A stretch of DNA of 64,000 nucleotides. Source: Isoetes taiwanensis. Lineage: Eukaryota; Streptophyta; Lycopodiopsida; Isoetales; Isoetaceae. The notes beneath the pieces are model-generated. The model ran no database searches, had not been told where the DNA came from, and was given only the letters and a program-made list of their open reading frames with translations. The position numbers and the translations under genes were made by a program. Of this stretch, positions 1-11,100 are shown one piece after another. Location: positions 184,001-248,000 of the forward strand of contig JAJEKV010000019.1 of the NCBI GenBank assembly GCA_021234155.1, read 5' to 3'. Each line of letters opens with the position of its first letter. Position 1 is the stretch's first letter.

Positions 1-106
1 TAAATCTTCAAGTTTATTCCATATCAACACCTTCTTCGTCTTCATATCAAAAGGCACCACATTTGCCGGCATTGGCTTTGCCACGGGTTTTCTATCATGT
101 TGTTGA

Positions 107-394
107 CTATTTCCATTGCGTGCCGCTTGTCGTATCTTCTGCTGACAAACATAGCCTTTGTGGACCTAAAAAGATTGGATGCGTGAAGTTAAGGCCCACT
201 GGATACTTATCGACATACTTCTTGAGTTTGCTCATGGCCTCTAAGCATCTCGCCTTATCGTCATCACTAGTCATATCGTAATGCCTAGAGCGTCTGATTT
301 GTTTCCACGCCTCTAGAACTTGCATCTTCCTTCTCTTTTTTAAAGCTTGTAGGTCAACACTAGCCGACGGCCTTGTACTGATTGCTCTTCTCAC
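107..394 (-). CDS. Small basic ORF, unrecognised
   Basis: An open frame of 95 codons. The product is rich in Lys and Arg near its N-terminus (KKRRKMQVLEAWKQIRRSR) and ends with a hydrophobic/Cys segment. I recognise no domain, signal peptide or membrane helix. No TATA box or neighbour supports it as a gene. It could be a piece of an older transposon or chance; the basic coiled-looking stretch is the only reason to list it. Confidence 0.2.
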   Translation of the reverse strand: MRRAISTRPSASVDLQALKKRRKMQVLEAWKQIRRSRHYDMTSDDDKARCLEAMSKLKKYVDKYPVGLNFTHPIFLGPQRLCLSAEDTTSGTQWK

Positions 395-1955
395 AGCTGA
401 GAGACCTTCACTTTTTTTTTTGGTGTCAATGGTTCACCACCTGACCAGCCAAATTTGAAGAGGTTATCGGCCTCATCCGTTCTTAGGGCTCTCTTTAAAG
501 GAACTGCAATCGAGTAATTTAACTTCTTCAATACTTTTTTATTTTTTGACCCGCTTCAAATGTCACGGAACAGTATGAATCGTCATGTTCTTAGCATGTG
601 ATCGAATACCTTGTTTCTTCATTTGATCTGTTTCTTTAACTCTAGACATGAAAATAAGATCGTCTTCTTTCGCTAGTCTTGAAGATCTCCACATACCATT
701 CAGCCCCCTCGGTAGATCTTCTTACGGACACGGAGGCTCTACGAGCCTTTATTATTACAGGTCATTATCGTCCATGGTCTAGCGTGTGCCAAATCTGCAA
801 TGATACATCTTCCCCTGATTTCTTGTTTTTTTTTTTTTGGCCGATGACCCCTTGACCTGCGCGGGGCTTTGCTTTTCTTTTCACATTTTAGAAGATCCTG
901 AAAGTTACAATCATATGGTGAGTAATGAAATCGCGCCGAGCGCGTTTTGCTAGAAGCCTTACTACGGAAAACATAAATGGTAGAGGCAGCCAAAAACAAT
1001 CAGGGGTTCATGACGCTCTCTATTATAAATGTCAGCTGCTGTTTTTAGAAGAGGCCCCTGAGACGCTCTATATCATAAGAAACATACTAGGCTAGAAAAA
1101 GACAAATAAGAAGAAGCTGGAGAATCTGAGAACAAAACTATAAACAAACAAGTGCAAGAAACTCTAATCAGACGGTCTAAATTATACGAACTGGAAAATA
1201 CAGGAGAATATTATAAAACAAAAAACAAAAAACACAGAGTAGAGGAGAAGATTAGAACAAAAAACATACAAAACAAGGTAGTAAAAGCAGTAGAAATGAC
1301 CACGTAAAACAATATAAAAAAAATAGAAATAAATACGAGAGATTAGAAAAATGATAAAAAAAACCACGGACATTAGATAAAACTTAAAAATAACACGTAA
1401 AGCGTATAAATCGAGAAGAAAAAGTAAATACCGCTTCAAGGAGTCGATCGGCCGACTGTTCAGGCACTTTCTGAGTGTTGGCCCGTCGCCCGGCTCTACC
1501 TGCGCCTCTCCCTCCGCCTCTACCTCTCGTTGCGCCAGATCCTCCGGACACCATATCGTTGTAATGTCATGGGACGCGATTCAAATTTATATGTATGGGT
1601 GCATTATCTGAACCATCAGATTGCTAGCCGATTTTAAATTACAATTATCCCGCCTATATTAACCGCTTATCCCGCTCATTTCAAATTAAAAACTTAATTT
1701 TCTTATTAAAGCACATCCACGAATATTTATTTTAAAATATTTTCAAGAAACGCCTATGTGGCACGCCGAATTATTCATTTGCCACCGAATTTTTCAAGAA
1801 ACCTGATCAGCTCGTCGACTTCTTCCGGTCGACCGCCTCCTCGCCTGATCAACTCGCCCCCTTGACTGATCGACCGCCTCGACTTAGCGATTGCCTCCTC
1901 GACTGATCGACACGCGATCATGTCGGCCGAACTATGGTGAGTCTATCAGTAGGAT
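395..1955. other. Intergenic, AT-rich, no gene recognised
   Basis: I see no convincing coding sequence. The stretch holds a poly-T run near 827-838, one copy of the GCGCC palindrome near 931-945, an A-rich tract (1,090-1,420) that gives spurious Phe/Tyr-rich ORFs on the minus strand, and a CT/GC-rich patch near 1,480-1,550. Confidence 0.5.
1801..1920. repeat. Degenerate CTGATCGACCGCCTC repeat tract
   Basis: Variants of CTGATC(A/G)AC(C/T)CGCC and GTCGAC recur about every 20 bases, making a GC-rich island in AT-rich surroundings. It is a short degenerate tandem repeat just ahead of the ORF remnant that begins at 1,956. Confidence 0.4.
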
Positions 1956-2379
1956 TTGAAGACTGTTCTTGAAACATACTATATTCTTGAAGACTGTTCA
2001 TGTGAAATCATTCTTTTAATGTTTTCAATTATCAGCGTGGGAGAAGAATGCTATCTATTAACAGCAAACTTGAAGCGTCGACTTGGATTATGTAAAATCG
2101 AAGACCTGGACCCTGAATCTAAGTGCCATGGTGTCCCCCTTGGAAACAGTTTCTGTAAAGTTAGCATTATAAATTGCAACTATGAGGATGAAGCTCTTCC
2201 AAGAAGACATCCTGGTGGCGACACAATTGGGGAGAGCGTCATTTGTGGCATGGCCAAAAGAACATCTAAAAAAGGTATGTATAGACCTTCTGATACAAAG
2301 AAGCTATAATTTTATAGATCTTAAATTATCAAAAGGTATGTATAATAAGGATAGTAAAAAAAAAAAGAATATATCATAA
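1956..2379 (+). pseudogene. Transposon-associated domain remnant (DUF8039-like)
   Basis: Two overlapping frames read as one domain broken by a frameshift. The first gives CHGVPLGNSFCKVSI followed by an acidic DEALP stretch; the second continues with ASFVAWPKEHLKKV. The order HG-PLG, CKVS, ALP, then VAWPK resembles the domain of about 90 residues found in plant En/Spm-type transposon proteins (DUF8039-like). This assignment is from memory of the motif pattern. The 117-residue frame starts at the ATG at 1,956 and the second frame stops at 2,377-2,379. No transposase core is visible nearby. Confidence 0.4.
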
Positions 2380-2702
2380 CATCTGCGTGATGTTGTGAAT
2401 TTTGGATTCTTTGATGTTCTTTAGCCAGTCTTATCAACCCCATGAAACTACAGATTAATGAGAATGTGTAGTTTCTTGGGGTTGGTCATACTGGCTGGAG
2501 GGCATCAAAGGATTCAATGTTTTCGACATTGCAAATAAAAAAACATAATGAATCAAGCGTGACATAAAAGTTTAAGCTGCAAAATTGCGCCAGGCGCGAG
2601 ATTGTATTTATATTCAAAAGAAATATATGTACATTTTTCCTTTTGTGAAAATGCGTCAGGCGCGAGTTCTTTCTGAACTAACATAGCTTGCTCTATATAT
2701 CT

Positions 2703-3074
2703 CTACAAAATGTCACATAGGCCCACTTCATCGGCCCAATACCGAGTAAAGTGCCACCTGGACCACTGTGATATGACAGCATCCTCTTCGTCCCTGCGAA
2801 TGTCGAGTCTCCAAATCAGAGTGTTGTATCGATCCTTGATACTCCTAATCAAATCCTCGTATTTATTTGTGGGCATGAGCCTTACTAAGAGCATGAGGAG
2901 CCGAATATGTCCAGTGATGCGATGGTAGCATTCCCATGGCCCCTGATATAGACTGTCAACTGGCTTGTCCAACTCTCTGTGGATGTTTTGAACAGCACAG
3001 TCTAGTAGTATCTTGTACAGGGTCCAGCGTTGATGGTCGTCCAGGTTAAGTTCATTTGAACTAGAAGCGGCCAT
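2703..3074 (-). CDS. Hypothetical 123-residue protein
   Basis: An uninterrupted frame starting MAASSSNELNLDD and ending CDIL. The body is predicted helical, with many Leu, Arg and Trp (LLMLLVRLMP around residue 60, then IKDRYNTLIWRLDIRRDEED). No family is recognised. The start context (an ATG preceded by CACATG-like sequence) is unremarkable and there is no obvious TATA box. It is flanked on both sides by the GCGCC palindrome cluster, which may mean it belongs to a small mobile element. It could also be an exon of a larger gene. Confidence 0.35.
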   Translation of the reverse strand: MAASSSNELNLDDHQRWTLYKILLDCAVQNIHRELDKPVDSLYQGPWECYHRITGHIRLLMLLVRLMPTNKYEDLIRSIKDRYNTLIWRLDIRRDEEDAVISQWSRWHFTRYWADEVGLCDIL

Positions 3075-3443
3075 GTGTAATGCACTAGAACGAGAGAAAT
3101 TAACTAATTAGCAAATGATATTCCTATCCCCAGAAAACGATTCTAAATATACAAAATCCAAAACGCGCCAAGCGCGTTTGCTATATTGCTTTTTTCACAA
3201 ATCTATTTACACGCGCCTGGCGCGATTTGTATAAAGCCGTATGAAATAGAAAGGCCAAACTAGAAACGCGCCTGGCACGATTTGATTAACCTAGTGGGAA
3301 ATTAGAAGCCAACTAGACATGCCTAAGCGATTTTGCCCATTCTAACATATCATTCTATAGAAAAAAAATGAAGAAAATAGAATACGAAGCCAGGGGAATA
3401 GATAGAGCAAATCTAATAGCAGATAGAGCAGAATAAGAACTCA

Positions 3444-3471
3444 TAGAATAGAATAGAATAGAATAGAATAT
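3444..3471. repeat. (AGAAT)n microsatellite / LINE tail
   Basis: Five to six AGAAT units. On the minus strand they form (ATTCT)n at the 3' end of the decayed LINE, so they are probably its tail and not an independent microsatellite. Confidence 0.7.
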
Positions 3472-3905
3472 GATTTTTATCGCCCACCGGAGACCAACGG
3501 CCTATGGGACCCAAGTACAAAGAGAGAGCAGTGGTATTATTACTACCGGATTAAAAACCCCCTCACCAAGGGTTTTCGGGGAAAAACCTTAATAGCAATA
3601 AGGATCTTGACATCTTGCACAGATTATATACATAATCACAAGTACATTTGAGGTTAATGCCGGACGGGGGGCATAACCGAGTCAGCGTATCCATTACCTC
3701 CTAAAGGTGCACGATCCTAACAAGCCCTACAGAGGCCATGCCATTAGCTCATGCAAGGCCCGATGGGGCACAACTAACCGAAAGCAACAAGGCCGGATAT
3801 GCTTGTATGCCGCACAGGCCCGAGGGCGTGACTTTCATCCTCAATGGCACCTGTTGACAGATTGACAGACTCTGTCCTCACGCGGCTCGAATCCATCTCC
3901 CTGTC

Positions 3906-5624
3906 TCAATGCGGAGGTGTGCACACCGAATGGAATGCAATCACCACCCGCGCTTTTTCATGGGTAGATGGGTGCGAGGTAGTGGTGTGGGCCCTCGTGA
4001 GCATGGGATTAACCTGCTGTCGATAATTTGCCACCTTGACATGTGATGTGGCCTCTCGCATCCCAAAGCTTGGCCATGAAGCAAGCATCCGCACTTGCTT
4101 CAAGGAAGCGTAGCGTTCTTCGGTGTATGCACTGGTCCACATCCGTATGCATGCACATTCCATAGCGAACCACGGGCTTGCTTGTCTTTCCAGCGGGCTT
4201 TGAGTCGCCAAGGCCCCATCGCCCATTGCCAAAGCAAGGTTGGGCAGCCGTGCTTCATCCATAGCCACCACCTTACGAAGTAAATAATGTGACGTTCCAG
4301 CATGACCCTCAGAATGAAAGGAAGCCATCTCTGGAGCAAGATCTGATATGGGACCGTGGATTTCACTCCCGATTGCGGGCCAAGAAGGCCTTCATGCACC
4401 TTTCTAGATCGCTTCAAGTGGTAAGGGATATCACCGGCCCCCATACGCCCCATAGAAGAGGACCGGTTCAACCAAGGCCCGAACAAGTGTGTCCGGTGAC
4501 CCCATGCATACTCTGACTTGCCTTGTGATTTGTTGTTTTGCATTGCATCTGAGGGGGCTTTCCACCTGCGGGATGGATGCATCCGGTGTGTGGTAGTAGA
4601 AAACTCAATGCCCAAATATTTATAAGACTGAGCCACCTCCACTACACGCCTGGTAAGTGAATGAGGGAAGGCGTGGGTCTTGGGGATGACGGGACCAGAA
4701 GCACCTTTGTCTTGGCCAAGTTAACTCTCATGTCGAGTGAATTGGCAGAAAGTGTCCAAAGCATCCGTGTGGCGTTGCATGTCCCTTCGGGGTATATGCG
4801 TAGCCAGGTCAACATCATCGGCATATATGAGTTGCGGATTATTATGGTGCATCAACGAAAGGCCTCCCGTGCTCGGCTAGCCATTCTTCTAGCTGGTCAG
4901 TGTGCCGAAGAGCGTCGGAGATAGAGGGCAGCCTGGCGCACCCCAATGCTACTAACAACGGGCTCCCAGGGACGGTGTGAGGCGGTAGGAGCAAGCCCTC
5001 AGATAGTGCAGATATAGCATGCAAAGTCGTGAGGGTCCCTATCGCCTCTCAATCTATCCCACAACTTATCCCGGAGTAATTTGTGTCAAAAGCCTTTGCA
5101 AAATCCACAAAGCAACAAAGTCTGCATTCTCAAGGCCGATTCGGCTATCCTCTATGAGTGTTTAGAAGTGAAGATATGGTCAATAGTAGAATCTGGCAGG
5201 AAGCCCGCTTTCGCGTGAGAGCCCTTCTCCATCCTCCATCCCCAAAGTGTCAATCGGCGGCTCAAGAATCCCGGCAAGCAACTTGGCAAAGACATTTAAC
5301 CCGACCATAATAGTGCGATAGTTGGCTGGGCTATGGGGGTCCCCCGCTTTGTATATGGGCACAACTCTTTGGTAGTCCGGGGGGGAAGCCTTCTTGCAAT
5401 GCCCCCCTGAAGAGTCTTTGTGAGAACTGGCACCATTGGGGGGGCCCGCCCACTTGAGAAGCTCTCCGCCGCATACCATCCAAATCTGTTGCCTTCCCGT
5501 TAGTAGGCGTTGCGGTGCCCATTATGACATCCCCCTGAATGACCGGTGCTAGGCCACGTCTGCAAGGAGGTACTTGGTGCCCGGCTTCCCATTGGGTCAT
5601 ACAAATACCAAGTATCTCACCCAT
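3906..5624 (-). pseudogene. LINE reverse transcriptase relic
   Basis: Read from high to low coordinates, broken frames show RT landmarks in order. These are GKATDLDG (5,450-5,520), IYKAGDPHSPANYRTIMVG (5,300-5,370), GSPLLVALG with TDQLEEWLAEHG (4,860-5,000, a damaged RQGCPLSP region), IYADDVDLAT across 4,800-4,835 (the catalytic YADD) and VAQSYKYLGIEF (about 4,600-4,640). Several frameshifts and stops make it non-functional. The motif style differs from the L1-type element at 7-15 kb, so it is a separate clade. The related fragment at 59.8-60.1 kb appears to be the same family. Confidence 0.7.
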
Positions 5625-5966
5625 TGTTCGGGGTAATATTTCCCGTGGGTCATGCGGGCTTACTCAAGACCTTTCTCCAGAAGGCCCTAGGGTGGCGGTC
5701 TAGAAGACCAAACATCTATTGCTGGTGCTCTGCAAGGTACCTGGCTTTCTTGGTCTTGAGGAAGGAGCGGTATTGACGGACGGCCTGCGGGCGAATGGTG
5801 GGGTCCAGCACTTGGCGGAGCCATCGTTTTGACTCAGGCATTCGATCATCGAACCGGTGATTGCGAGGGAAGATGATTGCAGCCCCCGTGGATCGTCGAG
5901 AGCAGATAGAGCGGATAGAATAAGAACAGACGCGCCAGATATATAATAATAATACTCCTTGTTTAG

Positions 5967-6200
5967 TTCATTATTTAGTTCATTGTTTTGGTTCATTATT
6001 TAGAGCAGATAGAGCAAAATCATAGGGCAAGATCATAGTTCATTATTTAGTTCATTGTTCTGGTTCATTATTTAGAGCAGATAGAGCAAGATCATACAAG
6101 CAATAGAACATGTTTATGAGCAATAGATAGAGCAAGATCATATAAGCAATAGAACATGTTTATAAGCAATAGAGGGTGTTTATAAACAATAGATCTATAT
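5967..6200. repeat. 72-bp tandem duplication plus AGCAATAG repeats
   Basis: The unit beginning TTCATTATTTAGTTCATTG at 5,967 is repeated at 6,039 (72-bp period). Each unit contains AGCAGATAGAGCA and GATCATA. After 6,110 the pattern degenerates into repeats of AGCAATAGAACATGTTTAT. The tract continues the target sequence in which the decayed LINE sits. Confidence 0.75.
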
Positions 6201-6479
6201 ATGAAGGTGCTAGGGCAGTATAGGATTGATGCATCTAAAAGACTAAGCCGATAAAGCACTCCCCTTCATTAACCCACAAGCTCATATAAATGAGATCTGA
6301 AGCAGACAAAAGCGGATACAAATGAACTTTCAAACACAGAAATGAGTAAAGAACAGACTTTAAATAAAGAACATGAAATACTAACCTCTTTGTTTTCTGT
6401 ACCCGAGAGTTGAGCCTCTGCCTTTGAGCCAATAGAAAAAAACAAATTCCTAACGCACTACAATGGTATAGACAATAGA

Positions 6480-6755
6480 AAAAGCCAATAGCAGATGATT
6501 TGAGCCAATAGAAGCCGAGAAGAAGCTGAGAAACCTTTGAGCCGAGAAATCAAAAACCCTGAAGCCGAGAAACCTTTGAGAAATCAAAAACCTTGAAGCC
6601 GAGAAACCTTTGTAGAAATCAAAACCCCGGCGAGGAAACCCACGTAAAAAGCAGAAGATTGTAGAAGAAAAAACAGAAGATTGTAGAAGCCAAAAAGCCA
6701 CAGAGAAAAAGCAGAAGATTGTAGAAGCCAGAAAGCCAGAAAACCAGAAAAAATT
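6480..6755. repeat. Minisatellite of GAAGCCGAGAAACC and AGAAGATTGTAGAAG
   Basis: Two interleaved motif families occur. GAAGCCGAGAAACCTTTG with AAATCAAAAACC recurs at 6,510-6,620, and CAGAAGATTGTAGAAG recurs three times at 6,650-6,730. A minus-strand ORF through this tract is only a repeat translation. The motif CAGATTGTAGAGA also recurs at 6,870 and 6,930. Confidence 0.65.
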
Positions 6756-7073
6756 ACTATAGTAGTGCCGGGCCGTAGCTCCGAAAAATTACTTACCGTG
6801 GCCTGTTGGAAATGCTTTTAAGCTGGCGAGAAGCCGGCCGAGCCGAAAATCTTTAAAGCTTTATAGTCAGAGATTGTAGAGAAGTTGAGCCCAGATATTG
6901 TAAGCACACACCGTTATTGTTAAGCACACCAGATTGTAGAGAGAAATCGAAAAGCAAATTCGAGAGAAGTTTGAAATCGCACCAGAAGTTCGAAAGGGAG
7001 TGTAAACTGAATGTAATAACTACTTTAAAAAAATCGTACCGCGCCATAATAACTGCCGCGAAAATTTATTACA

Positions 7074-7256
7074 AGGTTTAGAAGTTTTAAGTTTTAGAAG
7101 TTTAAAGGTTATATTTTTTTAAGGTTAGAAGTTTTAACCTTAGAACTTCTAAAACTTAACTTTTAACCTTAATACTTTTAACCTAAACTTTTAACCTTAG
7201 TACTTTTAAACTAAACTTTTAACCTTAACCTTAGTACTTCTAACCTTCACTTTTAT
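7074..7256. repeat. AACCTT-type AT-rich array, left part
   Basis: The sequence alternates GTTTTAGAAG/AAGGTTAGAAG with its complement CTTCTAAAAC/TTTTAACCTTA, making a strongly self-complementary tract. A near-identical copy lies at 15,126-15,330. The LINE at 7,257-15,108 has separated the two parts of one array. Confidence 0.85.
7240..7256. repeat. LINE target site duplication, left copy
   Basis: CTAACCTTCACTTTTAT, 17 bases, identical to 15,109-15,125. The bases on either side differ between the copies, so the match ends exactly there. It adjoins the element's poly(A) (poly-T on plus, 7,257-7,276). Confidence 0.9.
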
Positions 7257-7671
7257 TTTTTTTTATTTTTTTTTTTGAGAGTAAGGGTAGATTTTTTCAT
7301 TAATTAGATAAAGCCATACAATCCATACACCAAACTGCAATGAAGCAGGGCTATGGAGAAAAGAAGATACTCATCAAGGGTGAGCATCTAATAAGAAAAT
7401 GAGAATACAGCAGCCATAAAAATTTAGAACATAATATCCGAATATATGAAGATTGCCAATAGTTTCAATAGTCAGAGTAGAGAATGATATCCAATCTGCG
7501 TAAACTTAGCAAAATCGAAGTCTTCAAGAGCCGAGGTCCTCTTTTCCCTGCAAAAGCAAACAATAATACTATCCATGATCCTTAACTGAGTCATGAAAAT
7601 CATGGTATTGATCACCTTTAGTGAACAGGGATATGACAAGGAACACAAGCAGAGTCAAGAGGAAAGGGAGA

Positions 7672-8145
7672 TTAATTATAGTTTCTGTCCAGATTTCTAT
7701 CAAACCACTGATTGTAATGTGTGTAAAAGTCATCTGTGGAGCCATGTGTGTAGCTGTTCTTGCCACAGTCATTCTGTAACAGCAGTGTACTTAAGCTTTC
7801 CTTTCCCATGAGTAGCAGCAGGGTACCATATAAATCTGTAAGAAGCTTGTGGCTATAGTATAACTCCCTATATTTCGATAGCTGCCTTTCTGACATCCTA
7901 AAATGGGTATTGAATATGAACTCAAACATTAGGTGCATTTGCATGAATTCCCTTGTGAATATTTCTGCCCAAGTAGCTTCTCTTTTCCTTGAACTTTCAA
8001 CTTCTTGAATGAAATCATCTGCCATGTCACACAACTCCTTTAAGGTCAATTTTTTCTTAGCTGGCTGACTCTGATGTAAAGTGATCTCATAATTGTCAAT
8101 GTCAGTGTCCAACTTTGTAGCACCTTCCCCTCTAAGGAACATCAT
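7672..8145 (-). CDS. Extra ORF (ORF3) in LINE 3' region
   Basis: A 157-residue frame on the element's coding strand, between the ORF2 stop (8,189) and the poly(A). The product is hydrophilic and helical: an acidic N-terminus, KKKLTLKELCDMADDFIQEV near residue 30, then a Phe/Met-rich helix and LLTDLYGTLLLLMGKESL near residue 105. The overlapping frame at 7,569-7,772 would add a strongly hydrophobic segment (LPFLLTLLVFLVISLF) if a shift near 7,680 is a mutation, suggesting an ancestral C-terminal membrane anchor. Plant L1 elements normally have only two ORFs. It may be a captured host fragment. I recognise no family. Confidence 0.45.
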   Translation of the reverse strand: MMFLRGEGATKLDTDIDNYEITLHQSQPAKKKLTLKELCDMADDFIQEVESSRKREATWAEIFTREFMQMHLMFEFIFNTHFRMSERQLSKYRELYYSHKLLTDLYGTLLLLMGKESLSTLLLQNDCGKNSYTHGSTDDFYTHYNQWFDRNLDRNYN

Positions 8146-8188
8146 GTATTACATCCACAGGAGAAGGGTGCATTAGAATCAATAACAT

Positions 8189-11100
8189 TTAATTTAGATA
8201 CAAATAAGTCAAATTATTTTGAAAAGCCCAATTGAATTCCAATTTGGGATTGTAATTTTCTCCATATCTTCTCTTGTGACAAGTGGCAATAGACTCAATG
8301 TCAAATTGAAAGTGCATTTTAATCCAGAAAATAGAAAAGGGTTTAGAAGAATAAAGAATTCTATTTCTAGATTTCCATATGTTCCACAAGGCAGTATGAA
8401 CTAGAGAATTAGCTATAATGTCTCCCTGCTGAATAAAATCAATGATGGAGTTGATGTTTCTGTTCTTGAGGTGAGTGCCAAGATTATTAAAAAACCAAAT
8501 CCAGAAAGGTCTCAACTTAGAACAAACAAAAATATGCTCTAAATTCTCCTCCTGCAGACAGCCAGAGTGACACTGAGTGGAAACATTACATCTTTTAGAT
8601 AGTGAGACCAAATTCGTGAGGCTTTTATGAGCTATCAACCATATGAAAAAACAAATCTTTGGAGAGCAGTAGGAATTCCAAATATCTCTAAATAAATCGA
8701 GGGTCTGATTCTGACTCAAGTTCCATTTCTCTCTACCCTTTATTGGGGAATCAATCACATTTATCAGATTATAAATATCTTTGACCTTGTACACCATCTT
8801 ACCTCTTATAGAACAACCAATAGATTTGCTGTAATCATTGAAATTATTGAAGTTAGCCAAAATAGCTTTGAAATAAAGGTAAATCTTTTTATCAGTGGAT
8901 GTTCCTTTGAGAGCAGATTTTACAGCAGTCCAAGATAAAAAGGAATTATTGTTTTTATAAAGATCTTTGATAGAAGTAATTCCAATGTTGGTCCACTTGC
9001 TGTAGATCTTGGGGTGCTTTATGGCCATGACTTTAGAGTTATGATCAGAGAAAATATGAGACCCAAATAAGCTTGTGTTCATGGTGGCAGCACAAAGATC
9101 AGTTTTCTGTAGCACAGGATGGATCATGTTCCATGCCAGAATTAAATTCCTCATGAGAGGGGAGGTATTTGGAGCAGGGTGAAGATCAACAAATACTGAG
9201 TCAGGTAGGGAACTTTTAATGCTTGGATGTCCTGTAGGATAAGAGACATTCAGCCAATGTGCTATGAATTGAGAGGCAGGGGAGTAGTTACCCAGAATGG
9301 TTCTCCAAATATATTTCCCTGCTAGGGAACACGCCTGCAAGTAGAGATTTTTGCATCCAAGACCACCAAACTTTTTTAGCCTAGTAATTGACTTCCAGTT
9401 GATCAGATGAGTTCCATTCCAAATGAAGTTCCTAATAGTTTTCTCCAACTCAGAATAAATGGATTTAGGAGCCACTAGAGCAAAGGAGAAATATACATGG
9501 GAAGATGCAAGCACAGAGTTTGCAATGATTGTTCTCCCAGCAAAAGAGAGACAATTTCTATAGTTATTTAACTTTCTCTTTATCCTTTGCAAAATAGGAT
9601 CCCAAAGGCCCCTCAGATTTGGATTTAGAGAGAGAGCCATACCCAGAAGATTTGAAGCTTGATTACAACCTAGGACTGAGATGCCACAGATTGAAGAATG
9701 GTCAACATCCCCAATGATTTTGCTTTTATCAAAATTTAAGTGTACTCCTGAGGCAGCAGAGAAATCTGTAATGAGATCCAAGAAACTTGTGACATTGGCA
9801 GGATTGGAATCAAGGAAGGCAAACGTGTCATCAGCATATTGAGATATTGTGAGAATATCTAAGTTATTTGGAAGCTTAAGCCCAATTAGAGATCCAGAAT
9901 TCTGCATACTAACTACACACCTTGTGAGCATCTCTGCAACAATAAGGAAGAGATAAGGAGCTAAAGGGCAGCCTTGCCTAACTCCTTTTGCCAAAGGGAA
10001 GAATTTTGTAGGAGATCCATTTATGAGAACAGCAGAATTAGACATGGAATTCAAACCTTGAATAAGAGAGATTAGCTTTTGTTGGAAGCCCATTTTTCTT
10101 AAAGCAAACTCAATGAAATTCCAGTCAACAGTGTCAAAAGCTCTTTTGAAGTCCAATTTAAGAAGGATGCAAGATTGATTTGAGATTCTATTCCAATGAA
10201 GGCCTTCCATTGCACTAATATAATTGTCTAGAATAAACCTGTTGGGCAGAAAAGCAGATTGATTGACACTGATATTCTTTTAGAGGTAGCCTTGAATTCT
10301 ATTGGCAATTAATTTTGCACAAAGCTTATAAGAAGAATTGGTTAGAGATATAGGTCTCCATTCAGCAAAGGAAGTAGGATTATCCACTTTAGGCACCAAG
10401 GTAATAAAACCTGCAGAGATAGATGAGTGCGGATGATCAGAGGCCCAAAAACCATGCACAAGGCCAATAATGTCCAATTTCATAATATCCCAGAATTGTA
10501 TGAAGAATTCTGGAGGAAATCCATCAGGGCCAGGAGATTTATTTTTAGAAAAACTTTGCAGGGTTTTAAAGAATCTCATCTTCTGTAGGGATTGAAGTTA
10601 AGGATACATCCATGCAATCAATGGGATTTGGCAAGACTGTATTTAGTGTTGCCAAGAATCTGTCTTTGGTCAAGATCTCGTTTCAGTGAGATCAGTCTTC
10701 TTGAAAAGGGAAGAGTAATTATCATGGAAGAAATTTTTAATTTCAGAGGTCGAGGTGAGAGTGGAGCCAGATGCATTGCTTACTTGAGTAATGGAATTTT
10801 TTAAAAGCCTGTTTTTGGCCACTCTGAAAAAGAACTTTGAGCTGCCATGGTCTAGCTCACTATTGTATTTAATCTTGCATTTAATGGCAGAAAATTTGGC
10901 TTCCCTCTCCTCTATATTTTTTAAATGCCTTTCAAGAAGTTCTTCACCTACATGAAGATTGTAGTTTAGAGGGTCAATCTGGAGAAGAGATCTTATCTCT
11001 TTCATTTTATTCATTAGATTCTCCTTCTCCTGGATTTTGGCCATATGCTTACTTTTAGCCCAATTCTTGATCCAATCCTTAGATTTTTTTATCTTGTAAT

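Larger units (their letters stand above)
927..3335. repeat. Dispersed GCGCC(A/T)GGCGC palindrome cluster
   Basis: A short near-palindrome recurs in AT-rich DNA: near 931-945 (CGCGCCGAGCGCG), 2,586-2,600 (TGCGCCAGGCGCGAG), 2,651-2,666, 3,163-3,178, 3,211-3,226 and 3,265-3,281, with a decayed copy near 3,315-3,335. Several are followed by ATTTG or TTTG. Two copies lie left and three or four lie right of the small ORF at 2,703-3,074. The pattern resembles binding sites or sub-terminal repeats; its function is unknown. Confidence 0.6.
3442..5895 (-). mobile_element. Decayed non-LTR retrotransposon with (ATTCT)n tail
   Basis: A 2.45-kb block whose minus strand encodes reverse transcriptase remnants and ends, at its 3' side, in a pentanucleotide tail (AGAAT repeats on the plus strand, 3,444-3,471). 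Both sides carry AGCAGATAGAGC followed within a few bases by AGAATAAGAAC (3,419-3,441 and about 5,899-5,927, the right copy with 4 extra bases). This looks like a target duplication, though the same motif is tandemly repeated at 6,000-6,110, so the identity may simply reflect the target array. Confidence 0.55.

Noticed and set aside
1182-1439. Phe/Tyr-rich minus-strand ORF resembling a membrane protein
   Set aside because: Its composition is explained by the A-rich plus strand; no start context, domain or codon pattern supports it.
6450-6701. 83-codon minus-strand ORF with FLxGFRVFDF repeats
   Set aside because: It arises from the GAAGCCGAGAAACC minisatellite.
8219-8404. Plus-strand ORFs across the LINE
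   Set aside because: Shadows of minus-strand ORF2; no independent signal.
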